Part shown: positions 53,539-62,808 of the stretch, one piece after another
How the letters are laid out: each line of letters begins with the position of its first letter
How positions within the stretch are numbered: the first letter of the stretch is position 1
NCBI RefSeq assembly: GCF_042646385.1
Contig: NZ_JBHRTO010000001.1
Span: forward strand, 434,001 to 498,000
Direction: 5' to 3'
Length of the DNA stretch: 64,000 nucleotides
Origin: Cypionkella sinensis
GTDB taxonomy: Bacteria; Pseudomonadota; Alphaproteobacteria; Rhodobacterales; Rhodobacteraceae
Program-made: the position numbers and the translations under genes
The notes under the pieces: model-generated
The model's input: the letters and a program-made list of their open reading frames with translations, nothing else
What the model was told of the DNA's origin: nothing
The model's database searches: none

Positions 53539-54819
53539 CTAGCGCTCGCGCCACCAATCTTGCAGTTGCAGTTTCCAATAGGTCGCCTGTGCGGCGGCAA
53601 GGCCGAGGGGGCCGCCGGCCCAGTCGAGGCCGAAGCCTGAGAACAGATTCAGTCGGTCGGTTTCGCCAAGGATGCTTTCGGCCAGCACCTTGCCGGCAAT
53701 CGCGGTGGTGTTCAGGCCGTGGCCGCCAAACGCCGTGATGTGCCAAGTCTGCGGGGCCATCGCGCCGACCTGTGGCATCAGGTGGCGGGCGTAGCCCATC
53801 TGGCCTGACCAGCTGAGTTCGGTTTTCAGGCTTGCCAGTTGCGGATAGGCCCCGATCATCTCACGCCGCAACTCTTGCGCGACCCCTTCCGAGGAAGCGG
53901 CGCGGGTGGTGATGCGGCCGCCCCAGAGCAGGCGGTTGCCGCCCTCGATCACGCGGTAGTAATCCGAGGCGCGGCGGTCATCGAGGATCGCCTCGGTCGT
54001 GCGGATCGCCGAGGCGATCAGATCGGGGGCGACTTCGGAGACCATCATATAGGTGGCAATCGGCAGCACGGCGCGTTTCAGGCGCGGCACGAGGCCATCG
54101 GTGTAGCCGCCGGTGGCAAAGACCACGCGCGGGGCGCGGGCCTCGCCCTGTGCGGTCTTGATGCGTTTTTCCGCCGCCGTGAACTGGGCTTGGGTGGCGG
54201 GGGAGTTTTCAAAGATGCGCCCGCCGCGGCGTTCAAATTCGGCAGCCAGACCGCGAACGTAATTCAAAGGGTGGATGTGGAAGGCTTGTGCATCGGCGAG
54301 GCCGTGAAAATAGCGGGTGCTGACCAGCCGTTCGCGGATGGCGGCACGGTCGAGGTAGGTCAGTTCGTAGCCGAAATCCTCGGCAAATTCGGCGGCATAG
54401 GCGTGCAGATCGTCGGCGCGGTCAAAGCGGCGCAGGTTCAACAGGCCTGAAATCGGGTCGGCCCCAGTGATGCCGAGATCGTTTATGTAGCCGCGCACGC
54501 GCGCCACACCTTCGATGGTCAGCTTGTGCAGGGCGCGGGCCTTGTCGTGGCCGACGCGTGCGGCGATGGCGTCACTGCCGCAGGCGAAGGCGGGCGAGAC
54601 GATGCCGCCGTTGCGCCCCGATGCGCCCCAGCCGACCGCGCGCGCCTCGATCACCACGGGTTTCAGGCCACCGCGCGCGAGTTCCAGTGCGGTGACAAGG
54701 CCCGCGAGGCCAGCGCCGACCACGATCACATCGGCCTCGACGACGCCCTGCAGCGCCGGGCGGGCGCGGGTTTCGGTCAGGGTTTGGGCGTAGTAGGTCG
54801 CGGGGTAGGGCAGGGGCAT
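53539..54819 (-). CDS. FAD-dependent oxidoreductase (DAO family, PuuB-like)
   Basis: 426 aa with an N-terminal FAD-binding GAGLAGLVTALELARGG, followed by VGWGASGRNGGIVSP and, near the C-terminus, ITAFGGHGLNTTAIAGKVLAESI. Closest in style to gamma-glutamylputrescine oxidase and similar D-amino-acid-oxidase-family enzymes. No polyamine-pathway partners adjoin it, so the substrate is open. A CTGAAGGAACCTGCC ribosome site precedes the ATG. Confidence 0.88.
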   Translation of the reverse strand: MPLPYPATYYAQTLTETRARPALQGVVEADVIVVGAGLAGLVTALELARGGLKPVVIEARAVGWGASGRNGGIVSPAFACGSDAIAARVGHDKARALHKLTIEGVARVRGYINDLGITGADPISGLLNLRRFDRADDLHAYAAEFAEDFGYELTYLDRAAIRERLVSTRYFHGLADAQAFHIHPLNYVRGLAAEFERRGGRIFENSPATQAQFTAAEKRIKTAQGEARAPRVVFATGGYTDGLVPRLKRAVLPIATYMMVSEVAPDLIASAIRTTEAILDDRRASDYYRVIEGGNRLLWGGRITTRAASSEGVAQELRREMIGAYPQLASLKTELSWSGQMGYARHLMPQVGAMAPQTWHITAFGGHGLNTTAIAGKVLAESILGETDRLNLFSGFGLDWAGGPLGLAAAQATYWKLQLQDWWRER

Positions 54820-55050
54820 GGCAGGTTCCTTCAGGCTGGATTGGTTGTTGCGCCGCTGCTTGGGGGTGTCAATCGGGGTTGATGCAGCAATATTGCCAAT
54901 GCCTTGGGCAAAATGTCAGGTTAAAGCGGGTGGCGTCGGCGCTATGATTTCTGTTGCTTTCAGGCGGGCATGCGGTAGCGTTTTGCCATTGGTTTTTGAT
55001 GCTCTGCCATTCTTCGCCTGCCATTTCACCCAAGTTGCAAAGGCAATCCG

Positions 55051-55731
55051 ATGTTGCGTTTCCTGGCTTTGATCGCATTGGCAGGCTGTGGTGCTGCTCG
55101 CTACGCCGACGCCCCTGCGGGCAGGCTGAGCGGCACGGTGCTGGTGATGTGGGTGGGGGAGACGCAGGGTGGTGAGGGCGATGGCCGGTTCGTTTATGTG
55201 CCGTCGGCGACGCCATTACAGTTTCATCGCACTAATGCGGATGCCACGCTGACCACGATCACGCCTGAGATGATGTATACCGATGGCGGCTCGATCCCGG
55301 CGATGGCGCAGGTGTTCAAGGGCTTTTCGCCCTGGGGCTATGCGCCTGCCTATATCGTGCATGACTGGCTGTTTGTGGCGCGCAAATGCGTCAATGACGG
55401 GATGGCTGACCCGGAGCAGGCCAAGGTGGCGCAGATGCCGTTTGCCGAATCTGCTGATGTGGCGGCAGAGGTGATCAAGACGCTGATCAACACCAACACA
55501 GTGGCCCCGAATGATGTGGCGCCGGGGTTGATTACGTCGGCAGTGGCGGGGCCGATTGCGCGAGAGCGGTGGAACCAGAAGGGGGCGTGTGCGGCCGCTG
55601 TGGTCAGCGAGGCACATCAGGAGATGATCAAGCGCGCGCTGGCCGCGCCTGCACGTGCGCGGATGGTTCAGCGCGGTGCGGGCGGGCCGGTGGCGCAGGT
55701 GGTGCAGGTGATTGACTTTGGCCCGCCGTAG
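55051..55731 (+). CDS. DUF1353 lipoprotein
   Basis: 226 aa: lipoprotein signal peptide with LAGC (Cys13) and a domain with MMYTDGGSIPAMAQVFKGFSPWGYAPAYIVHDWLF, the DUF1353 signature best known from phage proteins. Unlike the phage forms it is fused to a lipoprotein signal. The region from 54820 to 55050 upstream has no ORF or recognisable site. Function unknown. Confidence 0.8.
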   Translation: MLRFLALIALAGCGAARYADAPAGRLSGTVLVMWVGETQGGEGDGRFVYVPSATPLQFHRTNADATLTTITPEMMYTDGGSIPAMAQVFKGFSPWGYAPAYIVHDWLFVARKCVNDGMADPEQAKVAQMPFAESADVAAEVIKTLINTNTVAPNDVAPGLITSAVAGPIARERWNQKGACAAAVVSEAHQEMIKRALAAPARARMVQRGAGGPVAQVVQVIDFGPP

Positions 55732-55765
55732 GGGGGCGACATGCGCGCTGTTTGATGCGCTTAGG

Positions 55766-55980
55766 CTTCCGGCGGAGATAGAAAAAGCATCGCGTTTTTC
55801 CGCCCGCTTGGACGGTTTGTTTCTGTAGTCGTTTCACCGAGAAACCCACTGAGGACAATGCCCGACCCGGCGGGCGAGAAGCGCCCGCCATGGCTGCGTC
55901 GGGCGCTGGCCGGGCCTTTGAGGCCCGGCGGTATCAGCGGCCCCTGCACCGCTTGGCGAAGGCGGTGGCCTTCGCCAGAT
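55766..55980 (-). repeat. ~215-bp multi-hairpin intergenic element, copy 4 (reverse orientation)
   Basis: Between the convergent DUF1353 and xthA genes. Read on the minus strand it shows GGCGAAGGCCACCGCCTTCG..., the CCGGGCCT/AGGCCCGG stem, the GC arm (with CGACGCAGCC replacing the usual loop), and GAAAAACGCGATGCTTTTTC. Several arm bases differ from other copies, but pairing holds. Confidence 0.85.
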
Positions 55981-56015
55981 CGTCCAAAATGAGCGTCGAT
56001 TGGCCTTGGCGTGCG

Positions 56016-56795
56016 TCAGGCCGCAAGCTCGATCCAGACTGGCACGTGATCGGACGGCTTTTCCCCTGCGCGCACCTGTTTGTCGATCTGGGTATCTTGC
56101 AGCAGATCGGCGGCTTGCGGTGACAGCAGCAGATGGTCGATGCGGATGCCGTTGTTCCGCTCCCACGCGCCGGCCTGATAATCCCAGAACGAATATTGGC
56201 CGGGCGATTGGTTGCGGGTGCGGAAGGCTTCGGTCAGGCCGAGGTTCAACAGACGGCGGAAGGCGGCGCGGCTTTGTGGCAGATAGAGCGCGTCCTCTGT
56301 CCACAGTTCGGGCCGGGCGGCGTCAATGGCTTGCGGGATCACGTTGTAATCGCCGCAGAACACCAAGGGTTCTTCCAGCGGCAGCAAGCTTTCAACGCGC
56401 GCCTGCATTCGCGCCATCCATGCCAGTTTGTAATCATACTTCGGCCCCGGCGCGGGGTTTCCGTTGGGCAGATAGAGGCCGCAGACCCGCACCGCCTTCT
56501 GCCCGATCACCGTGGCTTCGATCCAGCGGGCGTGTTCATCGGTATCGTCGCCGGGCAAGCCGCGCGTGACATCCTCGAGCGGGAGTTTCGACAGGATCGC
56601 CACGCCGTTAAAGCTTTTCTGGCCGTGGGTTTCCACGCGGTAGCCCATGCTTTCGAACAGCTCGCGCGGGAAGCCTTCATCCACCGATTTGATTTCCTGC
56701 AGGCAGACCACATCGGGTTCGGCCGCTTGCAGCCAAGCGGGCAAAGCCTCGATCCGGGCCTTGATGCCGTTGATGTTGAAGGTGGCGATTTTCAT
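56016..56795 (-). CDS. xthA: exodeoxyribonuclease III
   Basis: AP endonuclease/3'-5' exonuclease of base-excision repair. 259 aa from MKIATFNINGIKAR; metal-site Glu34 (CLQEIK), GDYNVIP block, and the C-terminal Asp249-His250 (SDHVPVWIEL). Length and motifs are standard for the XthA/ExoA family. The frame is open six codons upstream but MKIATFN is the family start. Confidence 0.95.
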   Translation of the reverse strand: MKIATFNINGIKARIEALPAWLQAAEPDVVCLQEIKSVDEGFPRELFESMGYRVETHGQKSFNGVAILSKLPLEDVTRGLPGDDTDEHARWIEATVIGQKAVRVCGLYLPNGNPAPGPKYDYKLAWMARMQARVESLLPLEEPLVFCGDYNVIPQAIDAARPELWTEDALYLPQSRAAFRRLLNLGLTEAFRTRNQSPGQYSFWDYQAGAWERNNGIRIDHLLLSPQAADLLQDTQIDKQVRAGEKPSDHVPVWIELAA

Positions 56796-56835
56796 GGTGG
56801 CCTCCGGGTTCATGCCCCAGTCTTAGGCCGAGCGG

Positions 56836-57528
56836 TCACGGCAAACAAGCCAGCCAAAGCGCATCCAGCGCGTCTATTTCGGCGGTGTCATAGGCCGAGA
56901 GATCTTCCCAATAGCGGCCAGAGGGGGCGAAATAGGCCAGTTCCGCCTCGCGCGATTGGGCGGCGGCGACGCGGGCGGGATCGAAGGTCAGCGGGCGTGC
57001 GGTGGGCATGTCAGTGAGGGTCACGCGCGGGCAGAGCAGGCGCGAGGGGCCGGAGGAGAGGTTGACCACAGCGCAGCCCTGCTGCGCTGCCAGCACCATC
57101 AGGCGGACCGATTTGGCCTCGAGACTGCGCAGGGTGATGTCGGGGCGGAGGGGGTCTGGGGTGCCCTGCCCGTAGAAATGCGTTTGACCGGGCGGGTAGT
57201 GCATGTCGCAGCCGAAGGCAGCCAGCACGCGGGGCTTCAGCGCATCCAAGGCCCAGTAGGCGGCGGTGTAGGCCATGGTGGCGCCTGCGTAGACAAAGCC
57301 GCCGTAGCGATTCTGGGCGGGGACAAAATCGGCCTCTGTCACCAGCGTCTGACCCGGCGCAGGCACGGGCACGCGGGCGGCATCAAAATCCCACGGGTAG
57401 ATCGCGTAATCCCAATCGGAGCGCACACGCCATGCGTTGTTGATGGCCAGAACCTTGTCAAAGCCACGCGGCCAGCTTGCCGCTTCGACAGCCATCGGGG
57501 CGGAGCCCAGCATCAGCACAGTTGTCAT
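56836..57528 (-). CDS. unrecognised 230-aa protein
   Basis: Starts MTTVLMLGSAPMAVEAASWP and contains FDKVLAINNAWRVRSDWDYAIYPWDF and FGCDMHYPPGQTHFYG. The GSAP start with a later AINNAW and Trp/Asp-rich blocks recalls proteins that handle nucleotide-sugars or pterins (sialyltransferase- or MptE-like folds), but nothing decisive is visible. No signal peptide or membrane segment. It lies 40 nt upstream of xthA on the same strand. Confidence 0.6.
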   Translation of the reverse strand: MTTVLMLGSAPMAVEAASWPRGFDKVLAINNAWRVRSDWDYAIYPWDFDAARVPVPAPGQTLVTEADFVPAQNRYGGFVYAGATMAYTAAYWALDALKPRVLAAFGCDMHYPPGQTHFYGQGTPDPLRPDITLRSLEAKSVRLMVLAAQQGCAVVNLSSGPSRLLCPRVTLTDMPTARPLTFDPARVAAAQSREAELAYFAPSGRYWEDLSAYDTAEIDALDALWLACLP

Positions 57529-57582
57529 CTTACCCCCAAGGTCAGGGGCGAAAGTTAGATCAGCCGAGCCGATAATCCAGCG

Positions 57583-57915
57583 TTAAATCGAAAACGACGT
57601 GCCACAGCCGCAGGCGCTGGCGACGTTCGGGTTTTCGATCACAAAGCGCGCGCCGATCAGCTCTTCGGAAAAATCAATCACCGCATTGGCCAGAAACGGC
57701 AGCGAGATTTGATCGACCAGCACCGCCTGGCCATCGCCTTCGATCACCAGATCATCGGCTGCGGCCTCATCCAGTTTGATGTCGTACTGAAAGCCCGAGC
57801 AGCCGCCGCCTTCGACCGCCACGCGCAACGCCTTCTTTTCGCCGGTCATTTCGGCAATTTCCGCCAAACGCGCGAAAGCACGGGCGGTGACGCGGGGGGG
57901 CAGGTTCAATTCCAT
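57583..57915 (-). CDS. erpA: iron-sulfur cluster insertion protein ErpA (A-type carrier)
   Basis: 110 aa from MELNLPPRVTARAFARLAE. Three conserved cysteines: Cys39 (GGGCSGFQY), Cys102 and Cys104 (ACGCGTSFSI), the A-type carrier signature. Delivers Fe-S clusters to target enzymes. The long ORF that continues upstream antisense to dgt is not coding. Divergent from dgt. Confidence 0.94.
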   Translation of the reverse strand: MELNLPPRVTARAFARLAEIAEMTGEKKALRVAVEGGGCSGFQYDIKLDEAAADDLVIEGDGQAVLVDQISLPFLANAVIDFSEELIGARFVIENPNVASACGCGTSFSI

Positions 57916-58002
57916 GGCATTTCTCTGTCCATTGGCGGTTGAATCCGAATATAGGGGAAGCGAGTGCATTGAACAAGAACGGCCCAAACGAGATTGACAC
58001 CT

Positions 58003-59166
58003 ATGCTTGCCCCTTTCGCCTGCCAACCCGACCAATCCCGTGGCCGCCTGCATCCCGAGCGTATGTCGTCGTTCCGCTCGCCGTTTCAGCGGGATCGCGA
58101 CCGGATCATCCATTCCAGCGCGTTCCGGCGGCTGAAGCACAAGACGCAGGTGTTTGTCGAACATGAGGGCGATTATTACCGCACGCGGTTGACCCACTCG
58201 ATTGAGGTCGCGCAGGTGGCACGGACGATTTCGGGCGTGCTGGGGCTGAACACTGATCTCGCCGAGGCGATTGCGCTGGCGCATGATCTGGGCCACACGC
58301 CGTTTGGCCACACGGGTGAGGATGCCTTGGCGCTGCTGATGGCGCCTTACGGTGGGTTTGATCACAATGCGCAGGCTTTGCGGATCGTGACACGGTTGGA
58401 GCGGCACTATGCCGATTTTGACGGGCTGAACCTGACGTGGGAAAGCCTTGAGGGCATTGCCAAGCATAACGGCCCCGTCACCGGGCCGAACGCGGATGAG
58501 AAACACGCAGGGCCGTTGCCCTACGCGCTGGCCGAAGTGAATGCGCAGTGGGATCTGGAGTTGCACACCCATGCCTCGGCTGAGGCACAGGTGGCGGCGA
58601 TTGCCGATGACGTGGCCTATTCGCACCATGATCTGCATGATGGGCTGCGATCCGGTCTGTTCGACGAGAATGATTTGATGGAGTTGCCCGTCACTGGCCC
58701 TGCGTTTGCCGAGGTGGATGCGCTGTATCCGGGGCTGGAAAAGATGCGCCGCCGTCATGAGGCGCTGCGCCGGGTGTTTGGCCGCATGGTCGAGGATGTG
58801 ATCGCGGTGGCAAAGAACCGGCTGGATGCCGCCAATCCGCAGTCGGTCGAAGAAATTCGCGCGATGGGGATGACGATCATCCGGTTTTCCAAACCGCTTT
58901 ATCAGGAACTGAAAGCCATCCGCAGCTTTCTGTTTCACCGGATGTATCGCGCGCCCTCAGTGGTGGTGATGCGCAAAGAGGTGACAGAGGTGGTGAACGG
59001 GTTGTTCCCGCTGTATCTGGCGCAGCCCGAAATGCTGCCCGACGAATGGCGCGCCGATATTGCGGCTGCGCAGTCGGAAACCGAACTCGCGCGGTTGGTG
59101 GCCGATTATGTGGCGGGGATGACGGATCGGTTCGCGTTGCAGGAAGGCCAAAGGCTGCTGGGGTGA
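58003..59166 (+). CDS. dgt: deoxyguanosinetriphosphate triphosphohydrolase-like protein
   Basis: HD-domain dNTPase, 387 aa from the ATG at 58003 (a TTG three codons earlier is possible). His65 (RLTHSIEVA) and His94-Asp95 (AHDLGHTPFGHTGE) form the metal site, with DDVAYSHHDL in the C-terminal part. Hydrolyses dNTPs to nucleoside and triphosphate, controlling pool size. Stands alone, divergent from erpA. Confidence 0.93.
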   Translation: MLAPFACQPDQSRGRLHPERMSSFRSPFQRDRDRIIHSSAFRRLKHKTQVFVEHEGDYYRTRLTHSIEVAQVARTISGVLGLNTDLAEAIALAHDLGHTPFGHTGEDALALLMAPYGGFDHNAQALRIVTRLERHYADFDGLNLTWESLEGIAKHNGPVTGPNADEKHAGPLPYALAEVNAQWDLELHTHASAEAQVAAIADDVAYSHHDLHDGLRSGLFDENDLMELPVTGPAFAEVDALYPGLEKMRRRHEALRRVFGRMVEDVIAVAKNRLDAANPQSVEEIRAMGMTIIRFSKPLYQELKAIRSFLFHRMYRAPSVVVMRKEVTEVVNGLFPLYLAQPEMLPDEWRADIAAAQSETELARLVADYVAGMTDRFALQEGQRLLG

Positions 59167-59167
59167 A

Positions 59168-59381
59168 GTCGGGCGGAAACAGGAAACGCATCGCGTTTCC
59201 CCGCCCGCGTGGGCGGTGTGACCCTGTAAACAGTGTCGTGATAAACCCTGTGAGGCCAGCGCCCGACCCGGCGGGCGAGAAGCGCCCGCCATCGGCGGGT
59301 CGGGCGCTGGCCGGGCCTTTGAGGCCCGGCGGTTTCAGCGGAACTTGAACCGCATGGCGAAGGCGATGGCCTTCGCCAGAT
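59168..59381 (-). repeat. ~215-bp multi-hairpin intergenic element, copy 5 (reverse orientation)
   Basis: Between convergent dgt and kup. One of the best-preserved copies: on the minus strand GGCGAAGGCCATCGCCTTCG, CCGGGCCT/AGGCCCGG, the 14-bp GC arm CCAGCGCCCGACCC/GGGTCGGGCGCTGG, CTGTTTACAGGG, and GGGGAAACGCGATGCGTTTCC (shown here in pieces). It is a good reference for the family. Confidence 0.9.
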
Positions 59382-59429
59382 CGCGCGACACCAAGTTTAA
59401 CGGCTTGCCTTGCGTGGCCGCAGCGCAGG

Positions 59430-61355
59430 TCAGATCGCCAGTTGCTGCCCCAGCTCCACCACACGGTTTGACGGCAGGCAGTAGAACGCCGTCGCATCCG
59501 AGGCCGATTTGGTCATCGAGATGAATACGCGTTCCTGCCAGAACGGCAGGCCGTGGTTGCGGGCCGAGCGGAAGGTTCGGCGGTTCAGGAAGAACGAGGT
59601 TGCCATGATGTCGAACTTCTCTCCCCGGCGGCGCGCCAAGGCCAGCGCGCGCGGCACGTTCGGGGTTTCCATATAGCCAAACATCAGCCGGATGCGCAGG
59701 AAATTGTCGGAAAGCCTCTCGAGCGTGATGCGGTTTTCGTCGTTGACTTTCGGTGTGGTGGCAACGCCCACGGTGACGATGAAGTTCTGGCTGTGCAGCA
59801 CCCGATTGTGCTTGAGGTTGTGCAGCAGGGCAGATGGCGCGGTGTCGGGGTCTTGGGTCAGGAATACCGCGGTGCCGGGCACTTCGATCGGATGCGATTT
59901 CTCCAGCATCTTGATCAGCTTGGTCAACTCCACCGCCGAATCATGCGCCTTGCGTTGCACGTGCGCCGTGCCGCGCACCCAAGTCCAGATCAGGAAACAC
60001 GAGGTCGCCGCCATCAGCACCGGCACATAACCGCCATCGGGCAGCTTGATCAGGTTGGCCGACAGGAACATCAGCTCGATACTGAAAATCGGCAGCAGCA
60101 CGGCCACAACGCCCCAGAGCGGCCATTTCCACGCCTTGCGGAACACGATCGACGCGAGGATCGTGGTGATCACCATGTCGCCCGTCACCGCGATGCCATA
60201 GGCCGAGGCAAGGTTCGACGACGACCCAAAGGCCACAACCAGACAAAGCACACCCACCATCAGGATCAAATTGACCTTGGGCAGATAGATCTGACCCAAC
60301 TGGGTTTCCGAGGTGTGGCGGATTTCAAACCGTGGCAGCAGGCCCATTTGCACGGCCTGGTGCATCATCGAGAACGCGCCCGAGATCACGGCTTGGCTGG
60401 CGATGATGGTGGCAGCCACCGACAGCAGCACCAAGGGCAGCAGCAGGAAATCCGGGGCCATCAGGAAGAACGGGTTTTCAGCGGTTTCGGGGTGCGACAG
60501 CACCAGTGCGCCTTGGCCAAGATAAGACAGTGTCAGCGCCGGAAACACCAGAAACGCCCAAGCCAGACGGATCGGCTTGCGGCCAAAATGCCCCATATCG
60601 GCATAAAGCGCCTCGCCCCCCGTCACCGCCAGAAACACCGAGCCCAGCACGAAGAACGACGCAGTGCCATTGGTGACCAGGAAGCCAGCGGCATGCACCG
60701 GGTTGAACGCGGTCAGGATGCTCAGATCATCGCTGAGATGATAGATCCCCATCACCGCCATCACCACAAACCACGCCACCATGATCGGGCCAAACAAGAT
60801 CGACACCCGCTCGGTGCCTTGGCTTTGGAACAGGAACAGCCCCAGGATGATCGCCAACGTCAGCGGCAACACGAACGGCCCCAGCGAGGGGGCGACAAGA
60901 TCGAGACCTTCCACTGCCGACAGCACCGACATTGCCGGTGTGATCATCGCATCGCCAAAAAACAGCGAAATCCCCACCACACCGATCGCCAGCAACCAGC
61001 CGGGGCGCTTTTTCAATGCGGTTTGCACCAAGGCCACCAGCGACAGCGTGCCGCCTTCGCCTTTGTTGTCGGCCCGCATGATCAATGCCACGTATTTCAG
61101 CGTCACGATCAGGATCAGCGTCCAGATCAGCAGCGAGATCACCCCGATCACATCGTCGCGAGTCAGCCCGTCGTAACTGGCGGCGTGCAGCGATTCTCGC
61201 ATAGCGTAAAGCGGCGAGGTGCCGATATCGCCATAGACGACGCCAATGCAGCCAAGCACCAGTTTCCCCAGGTTTTGTGGGGCGTGATGCTCGGGGTGTT
61301 GCGGGATTGGCGTCGGGTTGGCAGCCCGATCGGTGGTTTCGTTTGGTGGGTTCAT
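59430..61355 (-). CDS. kup: potassium uptake protein Kup
   Basis: K+:H+ symporter of the KUP family, 641 aa with about 12 membrane helices in the first 440 residues and a soluble C-terminal domain. The conserved first-helix block LGCIGVVYGDIGTSPLYAM and GGEALYADMGHFG are present. No regulatory partner is adjacent. Confidence 0.95.
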   Translation of the reverse strand: MNPPNETTDRAANPTPIPQHPEHHAPQNLGKLVLGCIGVVYGDIGTSPLYAMRESLHAASYDGLTRDDVIGVISLLIWTLILIVTLKYVALIMRADNKGEGGTLSLVALVQTALKKRPGWLLAIGVVGISLFFGDAMITPAMSVLSAVEGLDLVAPSLGPFVLPLTLAIILGLFLFQSQGTERVSILFGPIMVAWFVVMAVMGIYHLSDDLSILTAFNPVHAAGFLVTNGTASFFVLGSVFLAVTGGEALYADMGHFGRKPIRLAWAFLVFPALTLSYLGQGALVLSHPETAENPFFLMAPDFLLLPLVLLSVAATIIASQAVISGAFSMMHQAVQMGLLPRFEIRHTSETQLGQIYLPKVNLILMVGVLCLVVAFGSSSNLASAYGIAVTGDMVITTILASIVFRKAWKWPLWGVVAVLLPIFSIELMFLSANLIKLPDGGYVPVLMAATSCFLIWTWVRGTAHVQRKAHDSAVELTKLIKMLEKSHPIEVPGTAVFLTQDPDTAPSALLHNLKHNRVLHSQNFIVTVGVATTPKVNDENRITLERLSDNFLRIRLMFGYMETPNVPRALALARRRGEKFDIMATSFFLNRRTFRSARNHGLPFWQERVFISMTKSASDATAFYCLPSNRVVELGQQLAI

Positions 61356-61482
61356 AACCTTCGCCGGAAACTCTTGCAGACCTGCTGACTATACCGACTG
61401 AGGCTAAAGGTCCAGCACTAGACGCAGCGGCATGGCGCGACGCTGCGGCATCTGGTGGCTGAAAGGGCAGGGGGGCAGGCGG

Positions 61483-62109
61483 TCAGGGCGCCAGAAGCTT
61501 GGTGAACAAGGTTTGCAGAAAATCGCCGGCCTCGCGGAAGGGATCATGCCCCGGCCCCAGAACGGCGCGCACCTGCACGTCAAAATCAGCGTAATGCTGG
61601 GTCATTGCCCAAATCGAAAAGATCAAATGCACCGGCGGAAGTTTGGCAATACGGCCCTGATCCATCCATGCCTGCAACACCGCCGCTTTTTCATCGACCA
61701 GCGTTTTGAGATCGCCCTCGATCACCTCGCGCATGCGCGGTGCGCCTTGCAACATCTCATTGGCGAACAAGCGACTTTCGCGGGGGAAATCGCGCGACAA
61801 TTCCAGCTTGTGGCGGACATAGGCCATGATCTCGGCAACAGGCTCGCCCTCGGGATTCATTGCGCGCAACGGATCCAGCCAAGTGTGCAGCAACTGGTTC
61901 AGCAGGGCCTTGTGCACAGCCTCTTTGGACGGGAAATAATACAGCAGGTTGGGCTTTGACAGCCCCGCCACTTCGGCAATCTGATCCAGTGTCGCGCCGC
62001 GAAAGCCCTGCTGCGAGAACACATCCAGCGCCGCATCCAGAATGGTGGTCGAGTTGCGCGCCTGTATCCGGGTTCGGGGTTTGCTCATTGCCTCGGCCGC
62101 CATTTGCAT
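61483..62109 (-). CDS. TetR-family regulator, RutR-like
   Basis: About 200 aa. N-terminal helix-turn-helix (TILDAALDVFSQQGFRGATLDQIAEVAGLSKPNLLYYFPSKEA) and a C-terminal domain that matches RutR through FANEMLQGAPRM...LIFSIWAMTQHYADFDVQVRAVLG. RutR responds to uracil/thymine and controls pyrimidine use. The start is uncertain: ATGs at 62109, 62103 and 62088 all lack a good ribosome site. No rut genes are nearby. Confidence 0.8.
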   Translation of the reverse strand: MQMAAEAMSKPRTRIQARNSTTILDAALDVFSQQGFRGATLDQIAEVAGLSKPNLLYYFPSKEAVHKALLNQLLHTWLDPLRAMNPEGEPVAEIMAYVRHKLELSRDFPRESRLFANEMLQGAPRMREVIEGDLKTLVDEKAAVLQAWMDQGRIAKLPPVHLIFSIWAMTQHYADFDVQVRAVLGPGHDPFREAGDFLQTLFTKLLAP

Positions 62110-62217
62110 CTTGGGGGGCTCAGGTGACGTATTCTTTGGCAGATTGTAAACCCCAATCGGCGCAAGGCTTGACGCAAGCGCGCGGTAGTCTTCGGGCAAG
62201 CGACATTCACCTCTGAT

Positions 62218-62430
62218 AATCTGGCGGAGGCCATCGCCTTCGCCATGCGGTGCAGGGGTCGCTGAAACCGCCGGGCCCCAAAGGCCCGGCCAGCGCCCGA
62301 CCCGCCAATGGCGGGCGCTTCTCGCCCGCCGGGTCGGGCACTGGCCTTATTCGGTTTCTGGGTGACATGACTTCAGTGGCAAACCGTCCGCACGGGCGGG
62401 GAAACGCGGTGCGTTTCCTGTCTCCGCCCG
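62218..62430 (+). repeat. ~215-bp multi-hairpin intergenic element, copy 6
   Basis: In the divergent region between the RutR-like and cupin genes, filling most of the 411-nt gap. All blocks are present: GGCGGAGGCCATCGCCTTCG, CCGGGCC/GGCCCGG, the GC arm around GGCGGGCGCTTCTCGCCCGCC, and GGGGAAACGC/GCGTTTCC. The only copy placed where it could touch two promoters. Confidence 0.9.
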
Positions 62431-62520
62431 CCTCTCCGCCACAACCTGGGCACATGCTTGCGCGGGAATGTCGATTAGCTTTAGGGTTGGAGCGCAAAAC
62501 TTGCTGCGAAGGGAACCCGC

Positions 62521-62805
62521 ATGCGCCCCCAATGCACCGCCACCCAACTGGTTGATGATGATCGCGTGCGGGTCACGCGGTTTGAGTTTGCGCCGGGGGC
62601 GGAGACCGGCTGGCATCGGCACAGCATGGATTACGTGATCACCGCGATCACCGATTGTCACATGCTGCTGGAGGAACCGGGCGGTGGCACGCGGCAGGTG
62701 ATGGTGCCCGCAGGCACGGCTTATCGCCGCACCGAAGGGGTCGAGCATAACGTGATCAACGATGGCGATCAGGTGATGCGCTTTGTCGAGATTGAGCTGA
62801 AGTAG
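62521..62805 (+). CDS. cupin-domain protein
   Basis: 94 aa with the two cupin motifs GAETGWHRHSMDYVI (metal-binding His pair) and GTAYRRTEGVEHNVIN. Small single-domain cupin; a metal-dependent dioxygenase, isomerase or sensor role is possible. Ends 3 nt from the convergent UPF0303 stop. Confidence 0.85.
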   Translation: MRPQCTATQLVDDDRVRVTRFEFAPGAETGWHRHSMDYVITAITDCHMLLEEPGGGTRQVMVPAGTAYRRTEGVEHNVINDGDQVMRFVEIELK

Positions 62806-62808
62806 CCG

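Noticed and set aside
59553..61388. 611-aa open frame antisense to kup
   Set aside because: Shadow of the kup codons; His- and Gln-rich with no plausible fold.
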